A stretch of DNA of 64,000 nucleotides, taken from the NCBI GenBank assembly GCA_964461715.1, contig CAYWVR010000017.1:1-64000 (forward strand), given 5' to 3'. The DNA is from CAYWVR01 sp964461715. GTDB taxonomy: Bacteria > Planctomycetota > Phycisphaerae > FEN-1346. A program made the position numbers and the translations under genes. Shown one piece after another: positions 1-8,550 of this stretch (its first letter is position 1; the number at the start of each line of letters is the position of its first letter). The notes under the pieces were generated by a model. It ran no database searches. It was given only the letters and a program-made list of their open reading frames with translations, and was not told where the DNA came from.

Positions 1-11
1 CACGCGATACA

Positions 12-69
12 GCGTGGGCATGCCACCCGGGATGGCGTGGGCATGCCACCCGGGGGTGGGCATGCGAGC
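12..69. repeat. REP-like repeat cluster, copy A
   Basis: Two complete direct copies of a unit GCGTGGGCATGCCACCCGG lie at 12-30 and 35-53, with a decayed third at about 54-67. The core GGGCATGCC is almost a perfect palindrome. Related arms occur at 37793-37892 and 49799-49858. It lies upstream of hflX, outside any gene I can support. A dispersed non-coding palindromic family of the REP type is the simplest reading; the left edge is cut by the window. Confidence 0.7.
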
Positions 70-200
70 CCGAGCACGAACCGCAGGGGCAGGATTTCCC
101 GCGAATTGACCGGGGGCGGGGCGGGTTCCAAGATAGGGAGGGCACGAGACCAAGATGCGCCCTTGCCGGGGCGCTTCGGAAGGCAGGGCAGAAGCCGAGC

Positions 201-1523
201 GTGAAGGAACTCAAGGATACGCGACGGACGGTCGTCCGTGAACGGGCCGTCCTGGTGGAAGTGGACCTGGCCCGCGACGGGGCGGACGCCGAGGACCATC
301 GGGACCGCCTCGAGGAGTTGGGGCGGCTGTCCGAGGCCGCCGGCGCCGAGGTTGTGGGCGACGTGACCCAGCGCCGCCGCAACGCCCACCCCGCCACCTA
401 CGTCGGCCACGGCAAGGTCGAGGAGATCGGCCGCGTCGCTCGCGACGTCGAGGCCCACGTCGTGATCTTCGACAACGACCTCTCGCCCGCCCAGATTCGG
501 AACCTGGAGCGCGGCATCGAGACGAAGGTGATCGACCGCAGCGAGCTGATCCTCGACATCTTTGCCTCGCGTGCCCGCACCTACGAGGCGCGGCTCCAGG
601 TGGAGCTCGCCCAGCTCGAGTACACCTATCCGCGCCTCCGCCGCATGTGGACGCACCTCTCGCGAATGGAGGGGGGCATCGGGACGCGCGGTCCGGGCGA
701 GACGCAGCTCGAAACCGACCGGCGGCTCGTCCGCCGGCGCATCACGGACCTGAAGCGCAAAATCCGCGACATCGACCGCCGCAAGGAACGCCAGGTCCAT
801 GCCCGCGACGACGTGCTCACGGTCGGTCTCGTCGGCTACACGAACGCCGGCAAGTCCAGCCTCATGAACGTCCTGACGGGGGCGGGCGTGCGCGTCGAGG
901 ACCGGCTCTTCGCGACGCTCGATACGCGCACGCGTTCCTGGACGCTGCCGTACCGGCTGACGGCGCTGCTTTCCGATACGGTCGGGTTCATCCGCGACCT
1001 GCCGCACCACCTCGTCGCGAGCTTCAAGGCGACGCTGGAGGAGGCGATCCACGCGGACCTCCTGCTGCACGTGGCGGACGTCTCCACGCCGCATCTGGAG
1101 GCCGACCTGGAGGCCGTCCAGTCGGTGCTCGAGGAAATCGGATGTGGCGAGAAGCCCCAGCTTCTTGTATTGAATAAGGCGGACCTGGTGACGGACCCAA
1201 CCGAGCTGGACGGGGCGAGGCGGATGTATCCCGGGGCGGTGGCCACGAGCGCCACCTGCCGCGAGGGGCTCGACGCCCTGGCCGAGGCCGTGACGCGGGC
1301 CCTGGTGGGCGAGGCGCGCGAGGTCACGATCCGGGCCGCCGCCGAGGACGGGCGGCTGCTGGCTTGGATCGGGCGGCACGCCGAGGTCTTGGCCCATCAC
1401 GTGGAGGACCGTGTGATCGTGCACCGCGTGCGCCTGCCCGAGCGGCTCGTGGACCAGGTGTCGCGCGTGGCGGAGCGGGACGTCGCCGTCGCCGCCGCCG
1501 AGCCGACTGGGGGACCGCTATGA
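201..1523 (+). CDS. hflX: GTPase HflX
   Basis: HflX is a ribosome-associated GTPase that splits stalled or hibernating 70S ribosomes under stress. The 440-residue product has the full family layout. An N-terminal HflX domain runs to about residue 200, with the signature GxGExQLExDRR in the helical linker. The G domain carries P-loop GYTNAGKSS at 212-220, the G3 block DTVGFIRDLP at 259-268 and NKAD at 325-328. Length is normal. The start is GTG; no strong Shine-Dalgarno is visible, so the start is slightly uncertain. A TTGACC at 106-111 could be a -35 but has no good -10. The stop overlaps the next gene's start (ATGA), so the two are probably translationally coupled. Confidence 0.96.
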   Translation: MKELKDTRRTVVRERAVLVEVDLARDGADAEDHRDRLEELGRLSEAAGAEVVGDVTQRRRNAHPATYVGHGKVEEIGRVARDVEAHVVIFDNDLSPAQIRNLERGIETKVIDRSELILDIFASRARTYEARLQVELAQLEYTYPRLRRMWTHLSRMEGGIGTRGPGETQLETDRRLVRRRITDLKRKIRDIDRRKERQVHARDDVLTVGLVGYTNAGKSSLMNVLTGAGVRVEDRLFATLDTRTRSWTLPYRLTALLSDTVGFIRDLPHHLVASFKATLEEAIHADLLLHVADVSTPHLEADLEAVQSVLEEIGCGEKPQLLVLNKADLVTDPTELDGARRMYPGAVATSATCREGLDALAEAVTRALVGEAREVTIRAAAEDGRLLAWIGRHAEVLAHHVEDRVIVHRVRLPERLVDQVSRVAERDVAVAAAEPTGGPL

Positions 1524-2614
1524 GCCGAGCGATGGGGTGCGCGATGGATCGTCGATTCTGGATCGGCCTGCCGGGGTTGGCGCTGCTCGCCGGGTTGCTC
1601 CTCGTGCCGGCCGAGGCGGCGCGGCGCGGCGAAGCCGAGCCGGACGATCGTCCCGGAGCCAAGGAGCCTGCCGACGACCCCGGCGGGGAGGGACCCTCCG
1701 AGGGCAAGAAGCCGACCGGCGGCGACGAAGAACGCGTCATCACCAACCTCGAGAGCGAGCATGACGCGTGGCGCCTTCCGCCCGACTGGAAGAATCCCGA
1801 CGGGTCGATCAACCAGGCGGCCCTCGTCGCCCAGCAGAAACGCCGCGTCGAGACGATGAACCAGAAGCTCGCGGCCCGGTTCCAGCTCGTCGAGACGAAG
1901 CACTACCTGATCTTCAGCGATGCCGACGCCCGGAGGACGGGCCTGTTCGTCAAGTGGTGCGAGGCCCTCTACGCCAGCCTCGGCAAGCAGTTCCGGATCG
2001 ATCCCGGCGAGCGGGTCTGGGACGGCAAGTGCATCCTGGTCATCTGCAGCACGCGGTCGCTTTTCCTGAACTACGCCCGCGTCTTCGACGGGTATAATGC
2101 CAGCCGCGCGGGGGCCTACTTCGCCCACCCCAATGTCCGGCCCGGATACCCCCATCTCGTGCACATCGTGATCCCCCTGGATTCGCGCGACGTGCGGCGG
2201 CTTCAGGAGTTGTTTGCCCACGAGGGGACCCACGCGTTCTTCCAGCTCTACAAGCGGCCGGTGGACCTGCCCCTCTGGCTGCACGAGGGGCTGGCGGAGT
2301 TCATGACCGTGGTCAACGATTCCTCGCTCCGCACGAAGAAGCAGCACTTCGCGAAGCAGGCCGCCCGCCAGGGCCGGTCGCTCGATTACGTGTTCAAGAG
2401 TCGGAGCTTCGGCTACCCCGAGTACAACATCTCGTACACGCTGGTCGATTTTCTCGTGCGGGCCGGGCGGACGAAGTTCAAGGCTTTCGTCGAGCACCTC
2501 AAGGAGGGCCAGAGCCAGGAGCAGGCCCTCCAGGAGGCCTACGGCTGGAGTCTCATCGAGCTGGAGACCCGGTGGCGGGTCTACGTCAAAGAGTTCCTCA
2601 TGAGGGGCCGCTGA
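1520..2614 (+). CDS. secreted HEXXH peptidase-like protein (DUF1570 / peptidase MA type)
   Basis: A 364-residue exported protein with an N-terminal signal segment (about residues 9-29) and a charged, low-complexity stretch before the folded part. The metallopeptidase signature is explicit: HEGTH at 234-238, then HEGLAE at 255-260, which could supply the third zinc ligand (gluzincin pattern). In planctomycetes such proteins are usually annotated DUF1570 or peptidase-MA-like; substrate unknown. I start it at the ATG that overlaps the hflX stop (ATGA) rather than at far-upstream in-frame codons, because the signal peptide then sits at the N-terminus; ATG 1544 is an alternative. It lies between hflX and a membrane VWA gene in one likely operon. 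Confidence 0.85.
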   Translation: MSRAMGCAMDRRFWIGLPGLALLAGLLLVPAEAARRGEAEPDDRPGAKEPADDPGGEGPSEGKKPTGGDEERVITNLESEHDAWRLPPDWKNPDGSINQAALVAQQKRRVETMNQKLAARFQLVETKHYLIFSDADARRTGLFVKWCEALYASLGKQFRIDPGERVWDGKCILVICSTRSLFLNYARVFDGYNASRAGAYFAHPNVRPGYPHLVHIVIPLDSRDVRRLQELFAHEGTHAFFQLYKRPVDLPLWLHEGLAEFMTVVNDSSLRTKKQHFAKQAARQGRSLDYVFKSRSFGYPEYNISYTLVDFLVRAGRTKFKAFVEHLKEGQSQEQALQEAYGWSLIELETRWRVYVKEFLMRGR

Positions 2615-2624
2615 GGCGCCGCCG

Positions 2625-5189
2625 GTGATGCTCGCCCTCACGCAATCGCGCCTCATCTTCCACCCCGACGGGCTGGTGCCGGCGGCCATGGCCGCGGCGG
2701 CGGCGGGGACGGCCGTTTTCTGGGGCCTGCTCGTCCACTGGGTGGTCCGCAACCGGGCGTGGCGCCTCGCGCCCCTGTTGTTTGTGCCGCCCGTCTTGGC
2801 GCTGGTGGGGTCCCTGAGGCGCGGCCGGGGGGACGACGGGGAGGGGGCGGAGGAGACGGGCCCGGTCCTTCCGTGGTGGCAGATGCTCGTCGGGTTCGGC
2901 CTGGCGGCCTTGGTGGTGGCCGTCGCCGCCCACGCCCACGAGCGGCCCGAGACGGGTCCCCAGGCCGCCCTGATGGTCGTCCTGGCCCTCGCCTCCATCG
3001 TCTGGGTGTTCTTCTTCTACCTCCGGGTCTACCAGTATCTCGGGCGGTTCCCGATGGGGGTGCTGCTGGTGATGCGGGTGCTGGCGATCCTGCTGGTGGT
3101 GGCGCTCCTGTTCAAACCGACCCTGAGCTACGAAGAGAAGGTCGAGCACCGGATGGACCTGTACGTCCTGGTGGACGCGTCGCGGTCGATGAGCGTCAGC
3201 GACTGGCCCGACACGCCGCACCGCTTGGCCCAGGCCGCCGGCCAACTCGCCGACTATCGCGAGCGGCTGGAGACGGCCTTCGACCTCCACCTCTATACTT
3301 TTGCCGCCCGGGCCCGCAAGGCCGATCCCGCCGCCTGGCCGAAGCCCGAGGGCGAGGCGACGAACCTCGTCCGCGCCTTGGGCGACGTGACGGTCTCGAT
3401 GCGGCGGGCGGACGCGGCGGGGATCGTGCTGGTGAGCGACGGCATCCACAACGCGGGCGGCGACGTGGCCGAGGAAATCCGCGCGCTCGGCCTCCCGCCC
3501 GTCTACGCCGTCGGCATCGGCACCGAGCTTACGGCCGAGAGCGGGTACCAGGACATCTGGATCGAAAACGTTTCGGCCCCCGAGGAGAGCGTCGTCAACA
3601 ACATCACCCGCATCACCGTCGACGTCGACGCCGTGGGCCTGGCGGACCGGAGCGTCGAGGTCCGCCTCAGGGAGGGCGAGATGTCCGTCAGCGCCGAGCC
3701 CCTCCGCCTCGATTCCGTCCAAGGCACCCAGAGCGTGACCCTCACGGTTACCCCCACCGACGTCGGCCGCCATACCTACACCGTGGCCATCCAGCCCGAC
3801 CCCGCCGAACGCCGGGCCGAGAACAACACGCGCGACGTGCACCTGCTGGTGACGGACCCGAAAATCCGCGTCCTCTACGTCGAGGGCGTGGTGCGGCCCG
3901 AGTACAAGCCCCTGAAGAGCGTCCTGGAGACGGACCCGAACGTCGAGCTGCTGGCCCTGGTACAGGTCCGAAAGGGCGAGTTCCTCCAGTCCGGCTCCAT
4001 GAAGGGCGTCTCGATGTCGGCGTTCCCGCAGACGCTCGAGGACATGCGGAAGTTCGACGTGTTCGTCATCGGCGACCTCGACCGCTCCTACTTCTCCGGA
4101 CGGCAGCTTGAGAACGTAAAGACCGCCGTCGCCGAGGGGCGCGGCCTGGTGATGATCGGCGGGTACAACAGCTTCGGGCCCGGCGGGTACGGCGGCACGG
4201 CCATGGAGGAGATGCTTCCCGTCGAGGTCGGCGGACGCGACGTCGGCCAGGAAACCGACCCCTTCGTCCTGAAGCTGACGGCCGAGGGGGCCAATCACCC
4301 GATCTTCTACGGCGCGGTCGATTTTTTCCAGTACGGGGCCCAGACCCCCGCCGCGCGCCTGCCGCAACTCAAGGGCTGCACCCTCCTCGGCCGCCCGAAA
4401 CCGGGGGCCAGCGTCCTGGCGGTCCATCCCGAGCGGACCGGGCCGGCCGGGCCGCTCGTGGTGCTGGCCGTCCAGCCCTACGGCCAGGGCCGCACCGCCG
4501 CCTTCGCCGCCGACACCACGTACCAGTGGTACCTTCCGTACCGGGCCCTGGGCCGCGAGTCGCCCTATATCAAGTTCTGGACCCAGATGATGCGGTACCT
4601 GGCGAACACCGAGATCAAGGACGCGGCCGAGGGGCCGGGCCTGACGGTCCTCGTGCGCAAGCCCTTCTACGCCCCCGGCGAGAAGGTCCCCGTCCGCGCC
4701 AAGGTCCGCGCCGACGAGGGCCGCGCCACCAACTTCGCCGACGTGACGGGCGTCCTCCTGGGCGAGGGCGACGACCGACAGAGCCTGAGTCTGCCGCTGG
4801 TGCCGGGCTCGGTGGGCGTCTATGAGACCGAGATCGCCCCGCCCGACCCGGGCACGTACAAGCTGGTGGTCGAGGCGCGAAAGGACGGGGTGCGGCTGGG
4901 ACTGGAGGAAATCGAGTTTACGGTGGGCCGGGCCAACCAGGAGTTCGACCGGCTCTCGATCGACCGGGGCCTTCTGAAGGAGGTGGCCCAGGCCACCGGC
5001 GGGGCGTACTACGAGCCGGCCGCGTTCGGCGACATGGTCGAGGCCCTGCGCAGCCGGACCATCAAGGAAGACATCTATCGCGAGGTCGGCTTCCAGACCA
5101 TGCCCGGCCTTTTCGCCATCCTCTTCGTGGCTTTCCTGGGCATCGTGACCGCCGAATGGCTGGTCCGGAAGTACTACCAGCTCAATTGA
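2625..5189 (+). CDS. membrane-anchored VWA protein with glutamine-amidotransferase-like domain
   Basis: An 854-residue integral membrane protein. Four or so hydrophobic segments lie in the first 165 residues, followed by a von Willebrand A domain with MIDAS residues D184-x-S186-x-S188 and the later SDG turn. A middle region (about 410-660) resembles the class I glutamine amidotransferase-like fold that often follows VWA domains in this family. A last transmembrane helix sits near the C-terminus (about 828-846). These proteins are known as planctomycete and Bacteroidetes hypothetical VWA proteins; function unknown. GTG 2625 is directly followed by ATG 2628; either may start. It lies 10 nt after the peptidase gene, same operon. 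Confidence 0.85.
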   Translation: MMLALTQSRLIFHPDGLVPAAMAAAAAGTAVFWGLLVHWVVRNRAWRLAPLLFVPPVLALVGSLRRGRGDDGEGAEETGPVLPWWQMLVGFGLAALVVAVAAHAHERPETGPQAALMVVLALASIVWVFFFYLRVYQYLGRFPMGVLLVMRVLAILLVVALLFKPTLSYEEKVEHRMDLYVLVDASRSMSVSDWPDTPHRLAQAAGQLADYRERLETAFDLHLYTFAARARKADPAAWPKPEGEATNLVRALGDVTVSMRRADAAGIVLVSDGIHNAGGDVAEEIRALGLPPVYAVGIGTELTAESGYQDIWIENVSAPEESVVNNITRITVDVDAVGLADRSVEVRLREGEMSVSAEPLRLDSVQGTQSVTLTVTPTDVGRHTYTVAIQPDPAERRAENNTRDVHLLVTDPKIRVLYVEGVVRPEYKPLKSVLETDPNVELLALVQVRKGEFLQSGSMKGVSMSAFPQTLEDMRKFDVFVIGDLDRSYFSGRQLENVKTAVAEGRGLVMIGGYNSFGPGGYGGTAMEEMLPVEVGGRDVGQETDPFVLKLTAEGANHPIFYGAVDFFQYGAQTPAARLPQLKGCTLLGRPKPGASVLAVHPERTGPAGPLVVLAVQPYGQGRTAAFAADTTYQWYLPYRALGRESPYIKFWTQMMRYLANTEIKDAAEGPGLTVLVRKPFYAPGEKVPVRAKVRADEGRATNFADVTGVLLGEGDDRQSLSLPLVPGSVGVYETEIAPPDPGTYKLVVEARKDGVRLGLEEIEFTVGRANQEFDRLSIDRGLLKEVAQATGGAYYEPAAFGDMVEALRSRTIKEDIYREVGFQTMPGLFAILFVAFLGIVTAEWLVRKYYQLN

Positions 5190-5242
5190 CCGCGTCGCCT
5201 TCCCAGATGCGCCTCGCGCCCGCTCGAACAACAAAGGGGACA

Positions 5243-5342
5243 NNNNNNNNNNNNNNNNNNNNNNNNNNNNNNNNNNNNNNNNNNNNNNNNNNNNNNNNNN
5301 NNNNNNNNNNNNNNNNNNNNNNNNNNNNNNNNNNNNNNNNNN
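5243..5342. other. assembly gap (100 N)
   Basis: Exactly 100 undetermined bases, the usual placeholder for a scaffold join of unknown size. Both edges end in the same 13 bases, AACAAAGGGGACA (5228-5242 region on the left, from 5343 on the right), which is the start of the repeat flanking the transposase. The join therefore lies inside a repeat. The region 5190-5242 before it holds nothing else I can recognise. Confidence 0.98.
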
Positions 5343-5440
5343 AACAAAGGGGACATTCCTCTTTGTTGCAGAGCAGGGATATACGAAACCGCCTTGGCGC
5401 TACCTCCAGAACGGTTCTGGAAAATAGGAATGTCCCTTTT
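5343..5440. repeat. left hairpin repeat of RAYT unit
   Basis: About 98 nt that match the repeat at 6206-6309 with scattered differences. Ends pair as GGGGACATTCC near the left edge with GGAATGTCCC near the right edge. A small inner stem is CCAGAAC-G-GTTCTGG. This is the typical look of a REP-type hairpin flanking its own transposase. Confidence 0.8.
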
Positions 5441-5508
5441 GATACCCTTTTGATACGGGACGCCCTCTTTCTCTTGCGGCGACGAACGTGGTTTGTTATC
5501 AGAGAGGT

Positions 5509-6207
5509 ATGCCCAGAACCGCGCGAGCCTCCAAGGGCGGGATTTGCTACCACGTGATGAACCGGGGCAACGGGCCCGGCCGGGTCTTTGAGCATCGCGG
5601 CGATTATGGGGCCTTCGTCGACCTGATGGACCAAGCCTGCGCCCGCACGCCCATGCGGATTCTGGCCTATTGCGTCATGCCCACGCATTTCCACTTCGCC
5701 CTCCGGCCCTTCGAGGACGGCGACCTGAGCAGGTGGATGCATTGGCTCATGACCACCCACGTCCGCCGCTACCACAAGTTCCACGGCACCTTCGGGCACC
5801 TCTGGGCCGGGCGGTACAAGGCGCCGCCCGTCCAGGACGGGGCGCATCTGCTCACGGTGGTGCGGTACATCGAGCGAAATCCGCTCCGCGCGGGCCTCGT
5901 GGAACACGCCGAGGACTGGCCCTGGTGCAGCCTGTGGACGCGTCTGACCGGCGTCGGCACGCCGGCCCTGGCCGACCCGCCCGTGCGGCTTCCGCCCGAT
6001 TGGCTCGACTTCGTCAAGACGCCGCTGACGGACAAGGAACTGGCGGCGGTGCGCTTGAGCGCCCGGCGGAACCGGCCCTACGGCGACGATCCCTGGGTCC
6101 TGGAGAAGGCTGCCGCCCTGGGCCTGGAGTCGTCCCTGCGCCGCCGAGGCCGTCCCTTCGCCCGGAAACCGACCGAGGTGCCGTCTCCGCCCGCCAGTTC
6201 CCTGTAA
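5509..6207 (+). CDS. REP-associated tyrosine transposase (TnpA_REP, Y1 family)
   Basis: A 232-residue Y1/HUH endonuclease. The HUH motif is H60-F61-H62 in MPTHFHF. The likely catalytic tyrosine is Y88, in RRYHKFHGTFGHLWAGRYK, the conserved block of RAYTs. The ERNPLRAGLV motif follows. Such enzymes nick single-stranded hairpins via a 5' phosphotyrosine. Start ATG 5509 follows the purine-rich AGAGAGG; an upstream in-frame GTG would add seven residues. The C-terminus is a basic helix-rich extension. The gene is intact, so the element may be active. Flanking repeats are described separately. Confidence 0.93.
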   Translation: MPRTARASKGGICYHVMNRGNGPGRVFEHRGDYGAFVDLMDQACARTPMRILAYCVMPTHFHFALRPFEDGDLSRWMHWLMTTHVRRYHKFHGTFGHLWAGRYKAPPVQDGAHLLTVVRYIERNPLRAGLVEHAEDWPWCSLWTRLTGVGTPALADPPVRLPPDWLDFVKTPLTDKELAAVRLSARRNRPYGDDPWVLEKAAALGLESSLRRRGRPFARKPTEVPSPPASSL

Positions 6208-6309
6208 AGGGGACATTCCTCTTTGTTACAAACCAGGGATATGCGAAAACGCCTTGGCACCGCCTCCAGGGCGGTTCTGGAAAATAGGAATGTCCCCTTT
6301 GTTACAAAG
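6206..6309. repeat. right hairpin repeat of RAYT unit
   Basis: About 104 nt with an 11-bp perfect terminal inverted repeat, GGGGACATTCC at 6209-6219 and GGAATGTCCCC near 6287-6297. The inner stem is CCGCC-TCCA-GGGCGG. It overlaps the transposase stop codon by two bases and ends 8 nt before the next gene. Confidence 0.8.
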
Positions 6310-6317
6310 GGCACCCC

Positions 6318-6998
6318 ATGATCCTCCCCAGACGCGGATTCCCGTTTGCGAGCGCGGCGGCGCTGGTGGCGGCGAACGCGGTGCCGCTTGCGGGGGTGCT
6401 CTGGGGCGGGTGGCGCGTCTTCGACGTGATGCTCCTTTACAGCCTCGAGAACATCGTCCTCGGGGTCTACAACGTTCTTCGCATGCGGCGGGCGCCGTGC
6501 GATGAGGCGGAGCTGCGCCGCACGACGGAGGGCGTCTCGACGAAGCGCGGCCTGATCGGCTTCTTCTGCCTGCATTACGGCATGTTCGTCGGCGGGCACC
6601 TCTTGTTCGTGGTTCTCCTGTTCGGTTTCGTCTTCCCCGGTCCGGGCGGCGTGCCTGCGGGTCGCGAGTGGTGGCCGGTGGGAGCGGCGTTCGCGGCCAT
6701 GTGGACGAGCCACGGCGTCTCGTACCTGAGGAACTTCATCGGCGGGGACGAGTATCGCCGCACCACGGCCAACCGGCTCTTCAACCGCCCCTACGGCCGC
6801 GTCATCGCCATGCACGTGGCGGTGGTCGGCGGGGGTTTCGCCGTGATCTGGACGGGGTCGCTCACGGCCCCGCTCGCGATCCTCATCGGCGGCAAGACGC
6901 TCATCGACCTGGGGGCCCACCTCCGGGAACGTCGCAAGCTCGAATCCCGGGCGGACGCGACCCGCGGCGGGACCGCCGGAGTCCAGGGCGTGTCCTGA
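6318..6998 (+). CDS. DUF6498-type membrane protein
   Basis: A 226-residue multi-spanning inner-membrane protein of unknown function. Hydrophobic segments are visible at about residues 12-32, 75-100, 115-130 and 155-190. The block LLYSLENIVLGVYNVLRM, then FFCLHYGMFVGGH, are the recurring motifs I associate with DUF6498. Start ATG 6318 lies just after the transposon repeat; no clear Shine-Dalgarno, so the natural leader may have been replaced by the repeat. It converges on the DUF4190 gene with only 6 nt between stops. Confidence 0.75.
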   Translation: MILPRRGFPFASAAALVAANAVPLAGVLWGGWRVFDVMLLYSLENIVLGVYNVLRMRRAPCDEAELRRTTEGVSTKRGLIGFFCLHYGMFVGGHLLFVVLLFGFVFPGPGGVPAGREWWPVGAAFAAMWTSHGVSYLRNFIGGDEYRRTTANRLFNRPYGRVIAMHVAVVGGGFAVIWTGSLTAPLAILIGGKTLIDLGAHLRERRKLESRADATRGGTAGVQGVS

Positions 6999-7004
6999 CC
7001 CGCC

Positions 7005-7448
7005 TCAGGGCGTCGAGGAGGGCGCGGTGAACATGGGCGGCGGGGGCGCCTGGGAGTTCTGCTGCATGGCCCACGCGAACAAGAGGCCCCCCGCCAGCAG
7101 GCTCACCAGGGCCAGGGCCGTCCCGGCGTATCCGCAGATCAGGCCCGCCAGGGCCAGTCCCCCGCCGCCGATTCCCGGCTCGTGCTTCATCTTCACCCGG
7201 ACCATGTGCCCGCATACCGCCGCCGCCGGACCCAGCAGCAGCGAGGGGAGCACGCCCAACGCGCAGCACACAACGGCCATCGGAACCAGAATGATCGAGA
7301 AGATGCCCAGAACGAGGCTGGCGACGGCCAGGGGGTGGACCGGGGCCTGGCCCGGCGGTTGGGACCACGCGTCCGTCTCTACCTCGGGCGGCACGGGCTC
7401 CCCGGGCGGGGGTCCCGGCGGGGGCGGGGGAGGAGGAGCGGCGGTCAT
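7005..7448 (-). CDS. DUF4190 membrane protein with proline-rich N-terminus
   Basis: A 147-residue protein. A proline-rich cytoplasmic tail (residues 1-35) precedes two long hydrophobic hairpin segments (about 38-80 and 95-127). The motif LAVASLVLGIFSI is typical of DUF4190. Function unknown. ATG 7448 is preferred over GTG 7454 because GGAAGGAG lies 8 nt upstream of it but only 2 nt from the GTG. It lies 33 nt downstream of the broken methionine-synthase-like gene and is probably cotranscribed with it from the promoter at 8426-8454. Confidence 0.75.
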   Translation of the reverse strand: MTAAPPPPPPPGPPPGEPVPPEVETDAWSQPPGQAPVHPLAVASLVLGIFSIILVPMAVVCCALGVLPSLLLGPAAAVCGHMVRVKMKHEPGIGGGGLALAGLICGYAGTALALVSLLAGGLLFAWAMQQNSQAPPPPMFTAPSSTP

Positions 7449-7481
7449 CGTCACGTCTCCTTCCGTCGCAAGCGCCGCACG

Positions 7482-8389
7482 TTACGCATCCAGGTACGCG
7501 CGCCGGAGGTCCGCCGCCAGGTCCCGCGCGAGTTCCAGCGCCCGCCGGGCCGCCTCCATCGGCCGCGTCCCCAGGCCGCACGCCGGAGTGATGAGGCTCT
7601 GGCGAAGGACCTGCTCCCGCCGCGCACAAGGAACGCCGCCAGCGCATCGCGGTAGACCAGGAAGTTGTCGGCGAATTCCGAGGCGTCGAACGAGACGATC
7701 GAGAGGGGCGCCTCCAGCAGGATTGTCCACTCGGTGTTCGAGCAGCAATGCGAGCCGACGGTCGGGGCCCCCGCGAAGACGGTCGCCAGGACCTCGTGCA
7801 CTTGCTCCTTGCTCCAGCCGAAAAAGGGCGTCCCGTAGCTCGCGAGGAAGGGCTCGTCGACGAAGACGACCGACTGGCAGCCCGCCTCCCGAAGCCGATC
7901 GGCCTGCCACTTGACGCGCAGGTACAGGAACTTCGTCAGCACGTCCTGCAGGACGTCGTCGTAAAGGATGGGGTTTCCGTCCTCGCCCAGCAGCGCCATG
8001 CCCACCGTGACGGGCCCGGCGATCTGGCCTTTCGCCTCGACCGCGCCCCGGGCCTCGACCGCCGCCAGGAACGGATTCAGAGCGTGGGCGGCCTCGGGGC
8101 TCATGGCGGCCGGAGACGTGTCGCCCGTCTCGTAGGCCGCGAAGACCTGCTCGACGCCCAGGAAGAAGGCCTCGTCCTGCCGGTGGCGGAGCCGCCCGTC
8201 GACCTCCGCGAGGCCGGGAAAGCCCTCGAAGGCCTGCTCGGTCATGCCCTCGTGGCGGCTGACCTTCGGAAGCTGGGGCCAGTGGGGCAGGTCCGGGCAG
8301 TGCTCCAGCACCGCGGCGACGGCCTCTTCGGTGTCGGTGTGGGGCAGGCTTCCGATGCCGGTGGCCCGGCAGTTTCCAAGGAAGGGCAT
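7482..8389 (-). pseudogene. methionine-synthase-like (MetE C-terminal domain family) gene, internal deletion and frameshift
   Basis: The first 250 or so codons encode a TIM-barrel of the cobalamin-independent methionine synthase / uroporphyrinogen decarboxylase-like family. It starts with the GIGSLPH motif, and the zinc-ligand block HCCSNTEW is present. After VYRDALAAFL (near 7640) the frame is lost. A second frame resumes with RQSLITPACGLGT, which holds the family's last zinc Cys, and ends at 7482. The stretch that normally joins these parts (roughly 40-50 residues) is absent. Start ATG 8389 has GGAGG at the right distance and a near-perfect promoter upstream. Either a real disrupted gene or an assembly error; sequence alone cannot tell. 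Confidence 0.75.
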
Positions 8390-8425
8390 GGCCGCCTCCG
8401 TGGGCTTCGCTCCCGGTGCCCGCGG

Positions 8426-8454
8426 ATTATAGCCCCTGAGTGCGGCCGTGCCAA
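8426..8454 (-). promoter_or_regulatory. sigma70-type promoter of the methionine-synthase-like gene
   Basis: Reading the minus strand, TTGGCA at 8454-8449, 17-bp spacer, TATAAT at 8431-8426 (perfect -10). The predicted +1 is about 30 nt upstream of ATG 8389. One of the best promoters in the window. Confidence 0.75.
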
Positions 8455-8511
8455 AACAAACCCCCTCACCGCGGCTCCGGCGGGGAGACGCGGGGGTGCC
8501 GAACGGTTTGG

Positions 8512-8536
8512 AAAAAGGCGCGGCCGCCAGCCGCGC
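8512..8536 (-). terminator. intrinsic terminator after PEP-CTERM gene
   Basis: On the minus strand GCGCGGC, a 5-nt loop, then GCCGCGC, followed after one base by TTTTT. It starts 15 nt past the stop of the gene at 8551-9189. It is the only textbook stem plus U-tract terminator I found in the window. Confidence 0.85.
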
Positions 8537-8550
8537 GGATGCGTCGTGAC

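Larger units (their letters stand above)
5343..6309 (+). mobile_element. REPtron-like unit: RAYT gene between two hairpin repeats
   Basis: A single Y1-transposase gene of the REP-associated (RAYT) type is bracketed by two near-identical ~100-nt hairpin repeats in the same orientation (5343-5440 and 6206-6309). No target-site duplication is evident. The right repeat begins inside the gene's stop codon. A further partial copy abuts the scaffold gap. RAYTs are usually domesticated or single-copy and mobilise or maintain REP repeats rather than themselves; that role here is inference. Confidence 0.75.

Noticed and set aside
12..69. Short direct repeats at the left edge as a CRISPR array
   Set aside because: Only two to three units with 4-nt separation, no unique spacers and no cas genes anywhere.
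106..135. hflX promoter TTGACC with AAGATA
   Set aside because: The -35 is fair but the -10 matches only two of six positions, so it is not listed as a feature.
2598..5234. 878-codon minus-strand ORF opposite the VWA gene
   Set aside because: Mirror-frame artefact of GC-rich coding: the plus frame has the VWA MIDAS and transmembrane pattern, the minus frame is a His/Gly/Arg-rich mixture with no motif. The same reasoning removes the other long antisense frames.
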